Shown here: in pieces, positions 24,339-33,072 of the stretch | Layout: each line of letters opens with the position of its first letter | Numbering within the stretch: the first letter of the stretch is position 1 | Origin: an uncultured Clostridia bacterium | GTDB taxonomy: Bacteria > Bacillota > Clostridia > Christensenellales > UBA1242 | Direction of reading: 5' to 3' | Length of the DNA stretch: 36,782 bases | NCBI GenBank assembly: GCA_944381175.1 | Contig: CALWKD010000016.1 | Coordinates: forward strand, 1-36,782 | Notes under the pieces: model-generated | Database searches by the model: none | Seen by the model: only the letters and a program-made list of their open reading frames with translations | Told to the model about the DNA's origin: nothing | Position numbers and translations under genes: made by a program

Positions 24339-24821
24339 TTACAATCTTTTAATCGACACACTTGCCAAACTTATTGTCTGAGAGTTTACGGTGTTGTTTG
24401 TAAGTTCCAAAGTGCTGGTCTGTGGCACTGAAATCATAATCGTCTGGCTCAAAGGCAAAACCTCTCCAGCCGTGCCAGTCGCATTGACCTGCGAGCCAGA
24501 GATTGCAACTCCGTTGAGTTCCAAAGCGATGCCCGCTGTGCCATTTGCTTGCAAGGTTGCATTTGCAAAATAGCTCACTTCGTATGTTCCTGGTGCAAGA
24601 GAGATTGCTCCGCTGACAAGGTTGCTTTGCGAGATGGAACTTCCCTCTCCCAAAACAAAATTGACCGCTATTGTGCCAAACGCCCCAACAGTTTGCGTTG
24701 CGGTATTGTTGAAAAACCCAAAATTGTTTGTCAAAATTGGATTTACAATGTCGTTTGTGCAACAACGCACCCTACCGCAAAAGATTGGACAAGGGTGATT
24801 GCATCTACAATTATTCCACAT
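24339..24821 (-). CDS. Cys-rich leader plus BclA/C1q-like jelly-roll protein
   Basis: This 160-residue protein begins MWNNCRCNHPCPIFCGRVRC, with six Cys in the first 22 residues. The rest is a low-charge, Ala/Thr/Ser/Asn-rich beta domain (about 40-160), ending in SQTISLASVSIKRL. It resembles the C-terminal domain of exosporium and spore-surface proteins of the BclA type (C1q/TNF-like trimer). The collagen-like repeat normally found between anchor and head is missing. The Cys-rich start might crosslink it into a spore coat. Its promoter looks like sigma-A type and not a late sporulation type, which argues for a more general surface role. Confidence 0.6.
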   Translation of the reverse strand: MWNNCRCNHPCPIFCGRVRCCTNDIVNPILTNNFGFFNNTATQTVGAFGTIAVNFVLGEGSSISQSNLVSGAISLAPGTYEVSYFANATLQANGTAGIALELNGVAISGSQVNATGTAGEVLPLSQTIMISVPQTSTLELTNNTVNSQTISLASVSIKRL

Positions 24822-24855
24822 ATTTTTCTCCTAGACAGAATATCTGCCTATTAAC

Positions 24856-24884
24856 ATTATATGGAAAAGTGGTGTCAGTGTGAA
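24856..24884 (-). promoter_or_regulatory. Promoter of jelly-roll-like gene
   Basis: On the minus strand TTCACA (24879-24884), 17 nt and TATAAT (24856-24861) are followed by a normal leader with TAGGAGAAAAAT before the ATG. Confidence 0.65.
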
Positions 24885-24933
24885 AGAGCCCACGTTTGGC
24901 ACCTTTGAAATCATAATACAAGTCTACGTCAAC

Positions 24934-24964
24934 AAAAAAGCAAACACCGAAATTGATGTTTGCT
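24934..24964 (-). terminator. Terminator of the aspS-asnS operon
   Basis: AGCAAACA and TGTTTGCT (24939-24946, 24957-24964) form an 8-bp stem followed on the minus strand by TTTTTGTTG. It lies just after the asnS stop. Confidence 0.85.
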
Positions 24965-24971
24965 TTGGAAA

Positions 24972-26360
24972 TTAACCAAAAATAGAGCCAACAGTGCGAG
25001 GGAAAGCCTCCACATCACGAATGTTTGAAACTCCAGTAAGATACATAACAAGTCTCTCAAATCCCACACCATAACCAGAGTGGACATTCGTGCCATACCT
25101 TCTTGTGTCTAAATACCAAGAGTAGTCCTCTTTTTTGAGCCCCAACTCTTCCATTCTTTGAAGAAGTTTGTCAAGACGCTCTTCTCTTTGGCTCCCGCCG
25201 ATAAGTTCCCCAATTCCTGGAACGAGCAAATCGACAGCCGCCACAGTCTTTCCGTCATCATTCTGACGCATATAAAAAGCCTTGATGTCCTTTGGATAGT
25301 TTTTCAAGAAAACTGGTTTTTTGAACACTTCCTCCGTCAAATATCTTTCGTGTTCTGACTGCAAATCGGTCCCCCACTTCACTGGGAAAACAAAATCTTT
25401 CTTCGCTTTTTGCAAAATTTCGATTGCCTCAGTGTAATCAAGTCTCACAAACTCGTTTGAAACGACATTGTGGAGTCTTTCAAGAAGTCCAGTGTCAACA
25501 AACTTGTTCAAAAATTCCAATTCGTCCTTGCAATTTTCAAGCACATAACTTATGACATACTTAATAAGTTCTTCTTCATTGTCCATAAGCTCGTCAAGGT
25601 CACAGAAACAAATCTCTGGCTCCATCATCCAAAATTCTGCCGCGTGACGAGAAGTGTTTGAGTTTTCTGCACGGAATGTCGGGCCAAAAGTGTAAGTCTT
25701 TCCAAAAGCGTGCGTCAAAGTCTCTTCGTGAATCTGCCCAGAAACAGTGAGCGCAACCTTTTTGCCAAAAAAGTCCTTGCTGTAGTCGACTTTTCCGTCT
25801 TTGAGAGGAAGATTGTCAAGGTCGAGAGTCGTCACTTGAAACATTTCTCCAGCCCCCTCACAGTCGCTTGCGGTGATGATTGGTGTGTGGATATAAACAA
25901 AGTTTCTCTCATTGAAAAACTTGTGAATTGCAAAAGCGGAAACGGAGCGAATTCTAAATACGGCATTAAACAAATTCCCTCTTGCCCTAATCGTCGGAAT
26001 TGTCCTCAAAAATTCAATGGTATGCCTCTTCTTTTGAAGCGGATAATCAAGTGCGCAAGAGCCCAAAATCTCCACGGACTTTGCATTGATTTCAAATGGT
26101 TGTTGGGCATTTGGTGTAAGCAAAACCGTTCCAGTCACACAGAAAGATGTGCCAACATTTTCCTTGACGATTTGGTCGAAATTTCCCACCTTCTCTCTTT
26201 CAACAACAATTTGCACTGACTTAAACGCCCCGTCATTGAGTTCGATAAAGGCGATGTTTTTGCTGTCACGAATGGTCCTTGCCCAACCGCAAAGAGTGAT
26301 TTCCTTCCCGCCATAACTTTGGTATGTCTTATACAAATCTCTTATCTCAATTCTTTTCAT
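24972..26360 (-). CDS. asnS: Asparaginyl-tRNA synthetase
   Basis: This 462-residue class II synthetase charges tRNA-Asn. The N-terminal OB-fold anticodon-binding domain (about 15-110) is followed by the catalytic core with motif 2 ([20 protein letters not shown]) and motif 3 ([15 protein letters not shown]), ending in the family signature [12 protein letters not shown]. The start follows GGAGGAATT; an upstream in-frame ATG lies inside aspS. It overlaps nothing and lies 10 nt after aspS in the same T-box controlled operon. Presence of AsnRS means Asn-tRNA need not depend on the amidotransferase route. Confidence 0.95.
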   Translation of the reverse strand: MKRIEIRDLYKTYQSYGGKEITLCGWARTIRDSKNIAFIELNDGAFKSVQIVVEREKVGNFDQIVKENVGTSFCVTGTVLLTPNAQQPFEINAKSVEILGSCALDYPLQKKRHTIEFLRTIPTIRARGNLFNAVFRIRSVSAFAIHKFFNERNFVYIHTPIITASDCEGAGEMFQVTTLDLDNLPLKDGKVDYSKDFFGKKVALTVSGQIHEETLTHAFGKTYTFGPTFRAENSNTSRHAAEFWMMEPEICFCDLDELMDNEEELIKYVISYVLENCKDELEFLNKFVDTGLLERLHNVVSNEFVRLDYTEAIEILQKAKKDFVFPVKWGTDLQSEHERYLTEEVFKKPVFLKNYPKDIKAFYMRQNDDGKTVAAVDLLVPGIGELIGGSQREERLDKLLQRMEELGLKKEDYSWYLDTRRYGTNVHSGYGVGFERLVMYLTGVSNIRDVEAFPRTVGSIFG

Positions 26361-26370
26361 AATTCCTCCT

Positions 26371-28104
26371 CTAATCATCTATAAGTTTTATGTGAACATC
26401 TCTAAGCAACTTTTCGTCAACTTCATTTGGCGCGTTTGTGAGAGGGTCGCACCCGTTTTTGTTCATTGGAAAGGCTATAACATCACGAATATATTCATTA
26501 TGCGTCAAAAGCATCATAAGCCTATCAAATCCTGCACCCGCCCCGCAGTGTGGTGGAGCACCATAAGAAAAAGCATTATACAAGGCAGGGAATTTGTTTT
26601 CAACGACACTCTTATCATAGCCAGCAATCTTAAAAAGTTCCACCATATAATCTGGTCTGTGATTTCTCACTGCACCCGACAAACTCTCATAACCATTGAT
26701 GACAAGATCGTATTGATAAGCCTTTGCAGCAAGTGGATTTTTCTTGACCTGTTCAATGTCTGGTTGTGGCAAACTGAAAGGGTTGTGAGAAAACTCAATT
26801 TTGCCTTCATCATCAAGTTCATAGAATGGGAAATCGACTATCCAAACAAAATTGTAGTCATTTTCGTCGATTAAATTCAGTCTTTTGCCAAGTTCTTGTC
26901 TCAAAACATCGGCAAATTTAACCACTTTCTCTTTTGTGTCTGCAACAAAGAAGATTGTGTCTCCAGTTTGATAGTTCAATTTCTCATAAAGAGCCTTTTT
27001 CTCGTCTTCTGTGATAAATTTTGAAATGCCCGTTTCAAACACATCTTCGCTTGAAACTTTCACATAAGCCAAACCCTTTGCCTCTCTTGACTTCAAAAAT
27101 TCTGTCAAAGAATCATAGAATTTTCTTCCATACTCTCCACAATTAACCTTTATTGCCTTTATAACATTTCCCTTAAAAGCGTTGAAGGTTGTGTCGGCAA
27201 AAATTTCAGTTACATCATATATCTTAAGAGGATTTCTTAAGTCTGGTTTATCAGAGCAATAATCTCGCATTGCCTCTTCGTAGGTCAATCTTGCAAAAGG
27301 AGTCTTTGGACGCTTCCCCGCAAACTTTTCAAAAATTCCCGCATAAAGTTCTTCAATAACTTTGAAAACTTCCTCTTGTGTGGCATATGCCATTTCCATA
27401 TCAATCTGATAAAACTCTGTTGGTGAACGGTCGGCTCTTGCGTCCTCGTCTCTGAAACACGGAGCAATTTGGAAGTATTTGTCCACCCCACTGGTCATCA
27501 AAAGTTGTTTAAATTGTTGTGGCGCTTGTGGCAAAGCATAGAATTTGCCCTTATTTAACCTTGATGGAACCAAGAAATCTCGTGCTCCTTCTGGGCTTGA
27601 AGAGGTCAGAATCGGAGTTTGAACTTCCAAAAAGCCAAGGTCGTGCATAAAATTTCGCACATAGAGCATCAAATCACTTCTAAGTTTCAACATCTCTTTG
27701 TTGTAGTCAGCACGCAAGTCAAGATAACGATATTTAAGCCTCAAATCTTCATTGACAGATTGGCTTGCCTTTATTTCAAAAGGAAGAACATTTTCACATT
27801 TTCCCAAAATTTCCAATTTCTCAACCACAATCTCAATGTCCCCAGTCGGCATATTTGGATTTTTGCTGGAACGCTCTGTGACCTTTCCTTCAATGCTTAT
27901 GACATCTTCTTTGTTTAGAGAAATTTCCATTGTCTCTGGCAAGACTGCTTGGGTTTTGCCATAAAAATCTCGCAAAACAACAAATGTGATTTTTCCAAGT
28001 TTTCTTATTGTGTCAACATATCCAGCAAGTCGCTCCGTTTTCCCGACATCGCCAAGCCTTAAACTCCCGCAATCAACTGTTCTGTATTTGTTTTTGTAAA
28101 TCAT
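26371..28104 (-). CDS. aspS: Aspartyl-tRNA synthetase
   Basis: This 577-residue bacterial-type AspRS has an N-terminal OB-fold (about 15-105), a class II core with the motif 2 region [20 protein letters not shown], a GAD insertion domain (about 275-400) and motif 3 [14 protein letters not shown] followed by [13 protein letters not shown]. The start is the ATG behind GGAGGATGT; a longer frame would run back through the T-box leader. Discrimination between Asp-only and Asp/Asn charging cannot be settled by eye, but an asnS neighbour favours a discriminating enzyme. Confidence 0.95.
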   Translation of the reverse strand: MIYKNKYRTVDCGSLRLGDVGKTERLAGYVDTIRKLGKITFVVLRDFYGKTQAVLPETMEISLNKEDVISIEGKVTERSSKNPNMPTGDIEIVVEKLEILGKCENVLPFEIKASQSVNEDLRLKYRYLDLRADYNKEMLKLRSDLMLYVRNFMHDLGFLEVQTPILTSSSPEGARDFLVPSRLNKGKFYALPQAPQQFKQLLMTSGVDKYFQIAPCFRDEDARADRSPTEFYQIDMEMAYATQEEVFKVIEELYAGIFEKFAGKRPKTPFARLTYEEAMRDYCSDKPDLRNPLKIYDVTEIFADTTFNAFKGNVIKAIKVNCGEYGRKFYDSLTEFLKSREAKGLAYVKVSSEDVFETGISKFITEDEKKALYEKLNYQTGDTIFFVADTKEKVVKFADVLRQELGKRLNLIDENDYNFVWIVDFPFYELDDEGKIEFSHNPFSLPQPDIEQVKKNPLAAKAYQYDLVINGYESLSGAVRNHRPDYMVELFKIAGYDKSVVENKFPALYNAFSYGAPPHCGAGAGFDRLMMLLTHNEYIRDVIAFPMNKNGCDPLTNAPNEVDEKLLRDVHIKLIDD

Positions 28105-28114
28105 ACATCCTCCA

Positions 28115-28341
28115 TAAAAAAATCCTAATGCTTTCCTTGCATTAGGACGAATAATCAAATCCGCGGTGCCACCTAACTTGTCGCAAAAACTGCAACCACC
28201 TTCATTTTGCCGATATTGCTCGACACTGCATAAGACTGGTGAAGTTGTCTTCATTTTGGCTTGCCTGATATGCTCCCACCTGCCATATCTCTCTGGAAAG
28301 CAATTTTTCCCAAAACTACTTGTTCTCCGTCATCATCTTTC
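28115..28341 (-). promoter_or_regulatory. T-box riboswitch for aspS-asnS
   Basis: The leader contains the T-box antiterminator core AGGTGGCACCGCGG (28161-28174). A terminator follows: ATCCTAATGC / GCATTAGGAC around AAGGAAA, with seven T's. Upstream is a stem I-like region with AGAGAG and GGTGGGAG elements. A GAAGACAACTTC segment (28241-28252) probably holds the specifier: GAC (Asp, 28249-28247) directly followed by AAC (Asn, 28246-28244). Uncharged tRNA would stabilise the antiterminator and allow expression. Confidence 0.9.
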
Positions 28342-28347
28342 CCTGTG

Positions 28348-28376
28348 AGTATACCACCAAAAAAAACAAATGTCAA
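28348..28376 (-). promoter_or_regulatory. Promoter of the T-box leader
   Basis: TTGACA (28371-28376), exactly 17 nt and TATACT (28348-28353) read leftward into the T-box leader. Transcription should start near 28341. Confidence 0.85.
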
Positions 28377-28415
28377 CAAATTAGTTTTGAATTTTTCCCA
28401 GCTTACATAATTTAA

Positions 28416-28444
28416 TTGAAAAAAAAACAAATTTTTGATATTCT
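28416..28444 (+). promoter_or_regulatory. Promoter for the frameshifted membrane gene
   Basis: TTGAAA (28416-28421), 17 nt and TATTCT (28439-28444) lie 9 nt before the ATG at 28454. The leader would be only a few bases, without a Shine-Dalgarno. Confidence 0.5.
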
Positions 28445-28453
28445 AAATTTGAA

Positions 28454-29086
28454 ATGAAAAAGATTTTTCATATTTTCAAAAAAGATTACAAGGAGAAAAG
28501 AGTCCACACTTTTGCGACCATAAGCACATTTAAAGACTTCATTTGGGGCACATCAAAAATCGTGCTAAGCATAATCGGCTCTTCCTTTTTCATTGGGCTC
28601 AACGCGCTTTTCAGTTTTTGTCTTTGAACGGTTCGCCTCATTTGCATCAAAAACCGAAATTCAAATCTTGACAGACAAAAGAAAATTTTTCGCACGGCGG
28701 GAATTTTGGTTTGTGTGTGCAGTTTGATTTACATCGCATACTCAATCAGACTCTTCTTTGTGGAAGAAGATGTCAGATATTCAATGATTTTGGGAATTGC
28801 AATCGCCGCATTCACATTTTTTGAATTTGGCTTCAATATTTATGACTTAGTCAAATACAGAAACAAGTTCACTCCGACAACAAAGGCGGTCAAAATGGTG
28901 GGGTTCTGCTCGACTCTTACCTGCTTTGTCTTGACTCAGATTGCACTCACTTCGCTCAGCGAAATGAACATGGGCGTCTGGAACGGCGCATTTGGAGTGT
29001 GCATCGGGCTTGTGTGTTTGGCAATTGGGCTTTATATGTCCTTGAAAAGATTTCCAAACAGCGAAATTGAAATTCAACAATCTTAA
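28454..29086 (+). pseudogene. Frameshifted multi-pass membrane protein gene
   Basis: The first frame (MKKIFHIFKKDYKEKRVHTF, then a membrane helix) hits a TGA at 28625-28627. In the neighbouring frame, a sensible segment runs over it (FERFASFASKTEIQILTDKR, then KFFARREFWF). The original frame resumes by about 28697 with a further 130 or so residues and three membrane helices. Two compensating one-base indels near T- and G-runs thus restore a protein of about 210 residues with four helices. The gene may be a recent pseudogene, or the indels may be sequencing or assembly errors. No family was recognised. A shorter gene starting at TTG 28706 is the conservative reading. Confidence 0.55.
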
Positions 29087-29089
29087 GTT

Positions 29090-29158
29090 AAAGTCTAAAT
29101 AAATTTGTTATTAAGAGTTCCAAAACCCAACAAGTTCCAAAAATTCACTTTAGACTTT
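29090..29158. repeat. Inverted-repeat element with internal direct repeats
   Basis: AAAGTCTAAA (29090-29099) and TTTAGACTTT (29149-29158) form perfect 10-bp inverted ends. Inside, AGTTCCAAAA occurs twice. No coding potential is seen. It could be a small MITE-like repeat or a structured 3' UTR of the preceding gene. The remaining intergenic stretch up to the ltaS-like gene holds only terminators. Confidence 0.4.
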
Positions 29159-29232
29159 CACAAATTCTTCTACATTTTGAATCTGTCAACTTTCTAATAT
29201 AAATAAACGTTCTTTTGATAAATTTTTTACAA

Positions 29233-29272
29233 CAAAAAAATAGTGGCAAAAATTATTCCCACTATCTTTTTT
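29233..29272. terminator. Bidirectional terminator
   Basis: ATAGTGG (29240-29246) pairs with CCACTAT (29259-29265); T-rich tracts follow on both strands. A second short stem GGGC-AAAA-GCCC lies at about 29282-29293. They separate the convergent frameshifted gene and the LTA-synthase-like gene. Confidence 0.75.
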
Positions 29273-29310
29273 ATTTTAATGGGGCAAAAGCCCTTTGTGT
29301 ATCATTTTTT

Positions 29311-31359
29311 CTACTGATAATTCTCTGCGTAATTTACTCTGTAATATTTTTCAATCATAATTTGTTTTTGGACATAAAGATTCACTTTGTCCTTAAACTT
29401 CAAAATTTGCTCGTTTGACTTTGCTTTCTCCTCAGAAACTTCCTCGCCGTTTATATAGAAGACATCCATACTGAGCGAATAAACATTTTCATCAAAGATT
29501 CCTGAAAGTGAGGACAAAAACATACTATCCCCAATTTCGTCAGAGAAAATTGAATATCCGTGAGTGAGATTCTTGTTGTAAGAGAACCCAAACAAATCGC
29601 AAATTGTCGGATAGATGTCATAAGTGTTGCAGAATACATCATTTTCGCCGACTGGAAGAGCCGAACTTGAGATTGCAAATGGCACTCTGTAGGCGGTGTT
29701 TTCGTTTGCATATTTTTCAACATTCTTGAAAGTGTAGGACAAGTCTTGATAATATGCGTTGTGGTCTGCAAACAAAATGATTGTGGTGTTGTCGATGAGT
29801 TTTTCTCCATTTTCATCCGTCTGAGTGTTTAAATAATCCAAAATCACTCCAATTGCATTGTCAAGGGCCATTGCCTTTGATTTGTATTCTTTCAAAACCT
29901 CATATTCGCTTGTGCCAACCTCAGGAAGAATATATCCCAAGTCACTTTCCAGAGCGTAATTGCAGAAGTTTTCATAATTTACGTCGAATCTATCGTAATA
30001 CTCTGAAAATCTCTCATTGCTCTCTGAGTAAGGTCCATGAGTTGAGACCGTCGTGAAGAAGGAGAAGAAATTTTCGTCCGTTGGCATAAACTCCTCTTTC
30101 CAATATTCCACAAACGTTCCGTCATCAATAAAGTCGCCAAAATCTTCGCTCTTCCCCTCAATCTCGCTGTCTTCCAAAGCGTAGACATTGTCAAACCCGA
30201 TTGATGTGTTTAAGGTGTATCTGTCATAGAATGAGCCCAAATAATCGTGGAAGAAATTCACACTTTCATAGCCGTCATTTTTAAACTTGTTTGGCAAACT
30301 CTCAGGGGTGTTCACACCGACTTTGTTCACTATTCTGCTGAAAGCATACTCATTTGGTGAGTTTCCAAGAATGGAAATGTCCTCGCTGAAATTTGTTGCA
30401 TTTCTGGAATAATAATTTGTGAAATACATTGAGTTGTTGTAAATCAGATTGTAAAGATTTGGAGTATTAAACTGGTCAATAGCAAACCACTCAAAACTCT
30501 CCATCATAATCATAATAAGATTGTCGCCTTTCATAGAGCCAGAAACTTCTTGTCCTTCATAAGTCGAACCGCTGTAAGAAAAGCCCGCGCTCTCATCAAG
30601 AAACTCTCTCATTGCAGTCTCTTCCTCTTCGGAAAGTTCGATGTTGTAGTCCACATAATTTTCCAAACTCTTCAAATAGTAGGCGTAAAAACCATACTTC
30701 TTCATATTTGCAAACTTCAAATCGGTCGAACCATACAAATACGCCCCATTTTCAAAGACATAAGAAGATGTGTCTAAATCAGATGTAACAGCCTTGTCCA
30801 ACAAACTGTAAGAAATCAAGCCCGAGCACTCAACGACAAGTGCGATTGCAATCATATAGCAAATTGAAGAACATTTGAACCTTGATTTCATTTTTGGCAA
30901 ATGCCTGCTTGCAAGGACGATTGTCGTGATGTAAACCGCAAGCAACGCCAAACTCGCACACAAACTTCCCCAGTTTATGAAGTCAATCTCAAAAACCGCT
31001 CCCGTCTCTCCGCCTCTTGCAAAGAGCATATCAATGGTGGTGATGTTGAAAAGATTTTTGTAAACACAAGCGTTGATGACATTCATCACACCCTGAAAGA
31101 CTAAAACTATGGTCGTCACTGTGATCTTAAGCCACTCGGTCGGAAGGGTGAAAATGATGCCAGCAATAATCAGAATGATTGAGAACTCAATTCCAAAACT
31201 GCTTGGGAGCACTCCAAGTCCCAAAGTGACGAAATTTATTATCTCAAGAAGAATAGAGAAAATGATAAACACAATGCCATAAAAATAGTCATTTCTTTCT
31301 TTTTTTAACTTATTTTTTTGCACTGGTTTAAGTTTTTCGACTTTTATCGTTTTCTCCAT
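29311..31359 (-). CDS. LTA-synthase-like membrane sulfatase-family phosphoglycerol transferase
   Basis: The protein has about 682 residues. Five membrane helices (about 28-190) precede an extracytoplasmic alkaline-phosphatase-superfamily domain. Visible metal and active-site elements are MMESFE, the nucleophile region NATNFSEDIS, FTTVSTHGPYSE and LFADHNAYYQD. LtaS enzymes polymerise glycerolphosphate from phosphatidylglycerol and release diacylglycerol. Here the usual GKTSD nucleophile motif reads TNFSED, so the nucleophile is Thr or Ser three residues apart. The downstream GAGG six bases before MEKTIKVEK favours that start; an ATG four codons earlier is possible. It follows the diacylglycerol kinase gene with almost no gap. 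Confidence 0.8.
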   Translation of the reverse strand: MEKTIKVEKLKPVQKNKLKKERNDYFYGIVFIIFSILLEIINFVTLGLGVLPSSFGIEFSIILIIAGIIFTLPTEWLKITVTTIVLVFQGVMNVINACVYKNLFNITTIDMLFARGGETGAVFEIDFINWGSLCASLALLAVYITTIVLASRHLPKMKSRFKCSSICYMIAIALVVECSGLISYSLLDKAVTSDLDTSSYVFENGAYLYGSTDLKFANMKKYGFYAYYLKSLENYVDYNIELSEEEETAMREFLDESAGFSYSGSTYEGQEVSGSMKGDNLIMIMMESFEWFAIDQFNTPNLYNLIYNNSMYFTNYYSRNATNFSEDISILGNSPNEYAFSRIVNKVGVNTPESLPNKFKNDGYESVNFFHDYLGSFYDRYTLNTSIGFDNVYALEDSEIEGKSEDFGDFIDDGTFVEYWKEEFMPTDENFFSFFTTVSTHGPYSESNERFSEYYDRFDVNYENFCNYALESDLGYILPEVGTSEYEVLKEYKSKAMALDNAIGVILDYLNTQTDENGEKLIDNTTIILFADHNAYYQDLSYTFKNVEKYANENTAYRVPFAISSSALPVGENDVFCNTYDIYPTICDLFGFSYNKNLTHGYSIFSDEIGDSMFLSSLSGIFDENVYSLSMDVFYINGEEVSEEKAKSNEQILKFKDKVNLYVQKQIMIEKYYRVNYAENYQ

Positions 31360-31372
31360 TCCAAGCCTCATT

Positions 31373-32269
31373 TTATTTGTTTACATAGATTTGAATATGT
31401 TGTTTCAAGACCTCAAGTTCAAACGAGCCCTCAAACCCGTTCTCTCCGTCAAGGTTTATGACAGTGTCTTTTGGCACATCCATTTCGCATTTCTTCAACT
31501 GCAAAATGACACAATTTTTGTTCTTTTTGAGCCCCTTCACCCCAAACAAAAAGAGCCTAAAAATTCTCAAAATTGTGGAAAAAGCCACTCTTTTCTTTCC
31601 TTTGTCTCTCACAAGCATAACATTGACAAGTCCGTCATCATAACAGAAATTTTTGTTCACCTTGTAGCCTGCCACATATCTGCTGTTTGCGATGATTCCA
31701 AGGGCAAAATTTCCAGACACCTCCTTGTTTTCATAACGCAAAGTCACTGGCATTGGCTTGAAACCAAAAATTTCTTTCGCTCCATATTTAAAGTATGCAA
31801 GTCTGCCAAAATGTTTCTTTTCCGTTTGGCTTGTCGCATAACTCGACTTGGTGAAAATGCCAAAGCAACAAACATAAATGCCATAACTATCATTCACTCT
31901 GAAGATGTCGTGCTTCATAATGACGCCGTCGAGAATAACCTTGACCGCTTTTTTGACATTTTTTGGAATTTTCAAAGAATGAGCAAGGTCGTTTGTTGTG
32001 CCCGTCGGAATATAGCCAAGAATAGGTCTGTTTTCAACATTTGCAATGGCGTTTATGACCTCATTCACCGTGCCGTCTCCCCCTGAGACAACAAAAACAT
32101 CATAAACCCCACACGCCTGACGCGCAAAAATTCCCGCATCACCAGCCTTGCCAGTCGGTTTGCAATCAACAACCTCAAACTTTTTCTTTAATTCTTTCAG
32201 AATATACTCTTTGTTTTTGTAATTTTTCTGTTTCCCGCTTGTAGGATTGTATACATATAGACATTTCAT
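31373..32269 (-). CDS. Diacylglycerol kinase (DgkB/YegS family)
   Basis: This 298-residue soluble lipid kinase begins MKCLYVYNPTSGK, then carries the nucleotide-binding signature VVSGGDGTVNEVINAI and the GYIPTGTTNDLAHSL motif. It phosphorylates diacylglycerol to phosphatidic acid. It directly precedes the LTA-synthase-like gene, so it can recycle the diacylglycerol that enzyme releases. A promoter whose -10 box ends 6 nt before the ATG gives a probably leaderless message. A close relative with another lipid substrate cannot be excluded. Confidence 0.85.
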   Translation of the reverse strand: MKCLYVYNPTSGKQKNYKNKEYILKELKKKFEVVDCKPTGKAGDAGIFARQACGVYDVFVVSGGDGTVNEVINAIANVENRPILGYIPTGTTNDLAHSLKIPKNVKKAVKVILDGVIMKHDIFRVNDSYGIYVCCFGIFTKSSYATSQTEKKHFGRLAYFKYGAKEIFGFKPMPVTLRYENKEVSGNFALGIIANSRYVAGYKVNKNFCYDDGLVNVMLVRDKGKKRVAFSTILRIFRLFLFGVKGLKKNKNCVILQLKKCEMDVPKDTVINLDGENGFEGSFELEVLKQHIQIYVNK

Positions 32270-32275
32270 AGCACT

Positions 32276-32304
32276 ATGATACCATTTTATGACAAAAATG
32301 TAAA
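32276..32304 (-). promoter_or_regulatory. Promoter for leaderless diacylglycerol kinase mRNA
   Basis: TTTACA (32299-32304), 17 nt and TATCAT (32276-32281) precede AGTGCT and the ATG at 32269. The message would start at or within a base or two of the initiation codon. No Shine-Dalgarno is present. Confidence 0.6.
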
Positions 32305-32376
32305 GTAGAGAATTGATTTTTTGGAGTTTTATTTCAATTTTTTAAAAAATTTTACTTTATTGAGTCCTTGCCAAGT

Positions 32377-32943
32377 TTAATTTGGGACATCAATCTCAAC
32401 TGGGACTTTATTTTTCACCAAATAAGCTTTTTCAGAAAGCCTCATCATTGGGAAGTCGCTCATCGAGTCAGAATAAAACGACTTCAATTTCTCGTCTGGG
32501 AATTTTGCCACAAATTTCACAACTTTTTGCTTGCCATAGCAATTTTCGCCAATCACTTTCCCTGTCTTTGTGTCAAAATTTGTGCAAAGATAGTTTTTTA
32601 TCCCAAGTCTTTTCATCGCTGGCTCAAGCACAAAGGACAGTGACGCAGAAATGATTATGTCGTCCTCTTTTTGTTGTGCTTTATACCAATCAAAAACTTT
32701 TGAAATCTTTTTATCCCAAAATTTCTCCATAATTGCGTCAAGATTTCTGTACCAAGGAATAAAGAAAAACAGACATTGTTTTGTCTTTTTCTTGCTCAAA
32801 ATCTTCAGCCCATAAAGAGTAAAAACGACCAAAAACCACGGGAAAAATAAAAGAAGATAAACCCTGGAAAACACCATATAAACAAAAAAATCTGTCGAAC
32901 TGTCTCCGTCATAAATTGTTTTGTCAAAATCATATCCATTCAT
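32377..32943 (-). CDS. HAD-family phosphatase, PgpC-like
   Basis: This 188-residue protein has the HAD nucleophile motif as YDFDKTIYDGDSS (Asp nucleophile, Asp+2 replaced in the DKT form), Ser of motif II in IIISASLSFVLEP, and YSDSMSDFPMM as the acidic motif IV. A hydrophobic stretch (about 20-45) sits right after motif I, as in membrane-associated phosphatidylglycerophosphatase C. Such an enzyme would form phosphatidylglycerol, the substrate of the LTA-synthase-like protein nearby. A phosphoserine-phosphatase-like role on another substrate is possible. The ATG behind GGAGATTGAGT is chosen over a TTG two codons upstream. Confidence 0.7.
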   Translation of the reverse strand: MNGYDFDKTIYDGDSSTDFFVYMVFSRVYLLLFFPWFLVVFTLYGLKILSKKKTKQCLFFFIPWYRNLDAIMEKFWDKKISKVFDWYKAQQKEDDIIISASLSFVLEPAMKRLGIKNYLCTNFDTKTGKVIGENCYGKQKVVKFVAKFPDEKLKSFYSDSMSDFPMMRLSEKAYLVKNKVPVEIDVPN

Positions 32944-32962
32944 ACTCAATCTCCGCTTGTCT

Positions 32963-32990
32963 ATTTTATCACATCCCCAAAAATTGTCAA
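32963..32990 (-). promoter_or_regulatory. Promoter of the HAD phosphatase gene
   Basis: TTGACA (32985-32990), 16 nt and TAAAAT (32963-32968) read leftward. It is back-to-back with the promoter of the TtcA-like gene. Confidence 0.6.
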
Positions 32991-33054
32991 AGTATTTGTC
33001 AAAACCAAAAAGAGAAAAATGTTGTTTTTTCTTTTTTTATCAGATTAAATGTGG

Positions 33055-33060
33055 TATAAT
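33055..33060 (+). promoter_or_regulatory. -10 box of near-leaderless TtcA-like gene
   Basis: A perfect TATAAT ends 12 nt before the ATG at 33073, leaving room for only about 5 leader bases. The -35 region is T-rich and weak. No Shine-Dalgarno sequence is found. Confidence 0.5.
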
Positions 33061-33072
33061 CTCCTTGAATAA

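Noticed and set aside
28105..28254. N-terminal extension of AspRS by 50 residues
   Set aside because: The extra codons are the T-box antiterminator and terminator; AspRS normally begins near [13 protein letters not shown] and has a GGAGG site there.
31391..32086. Plus-strand 231-codon frame opposite the diacylglycerol kinase
   Set aside because: The kinase motifs on the minus strand are clear; the opposite frame lacks any motif or start signal.
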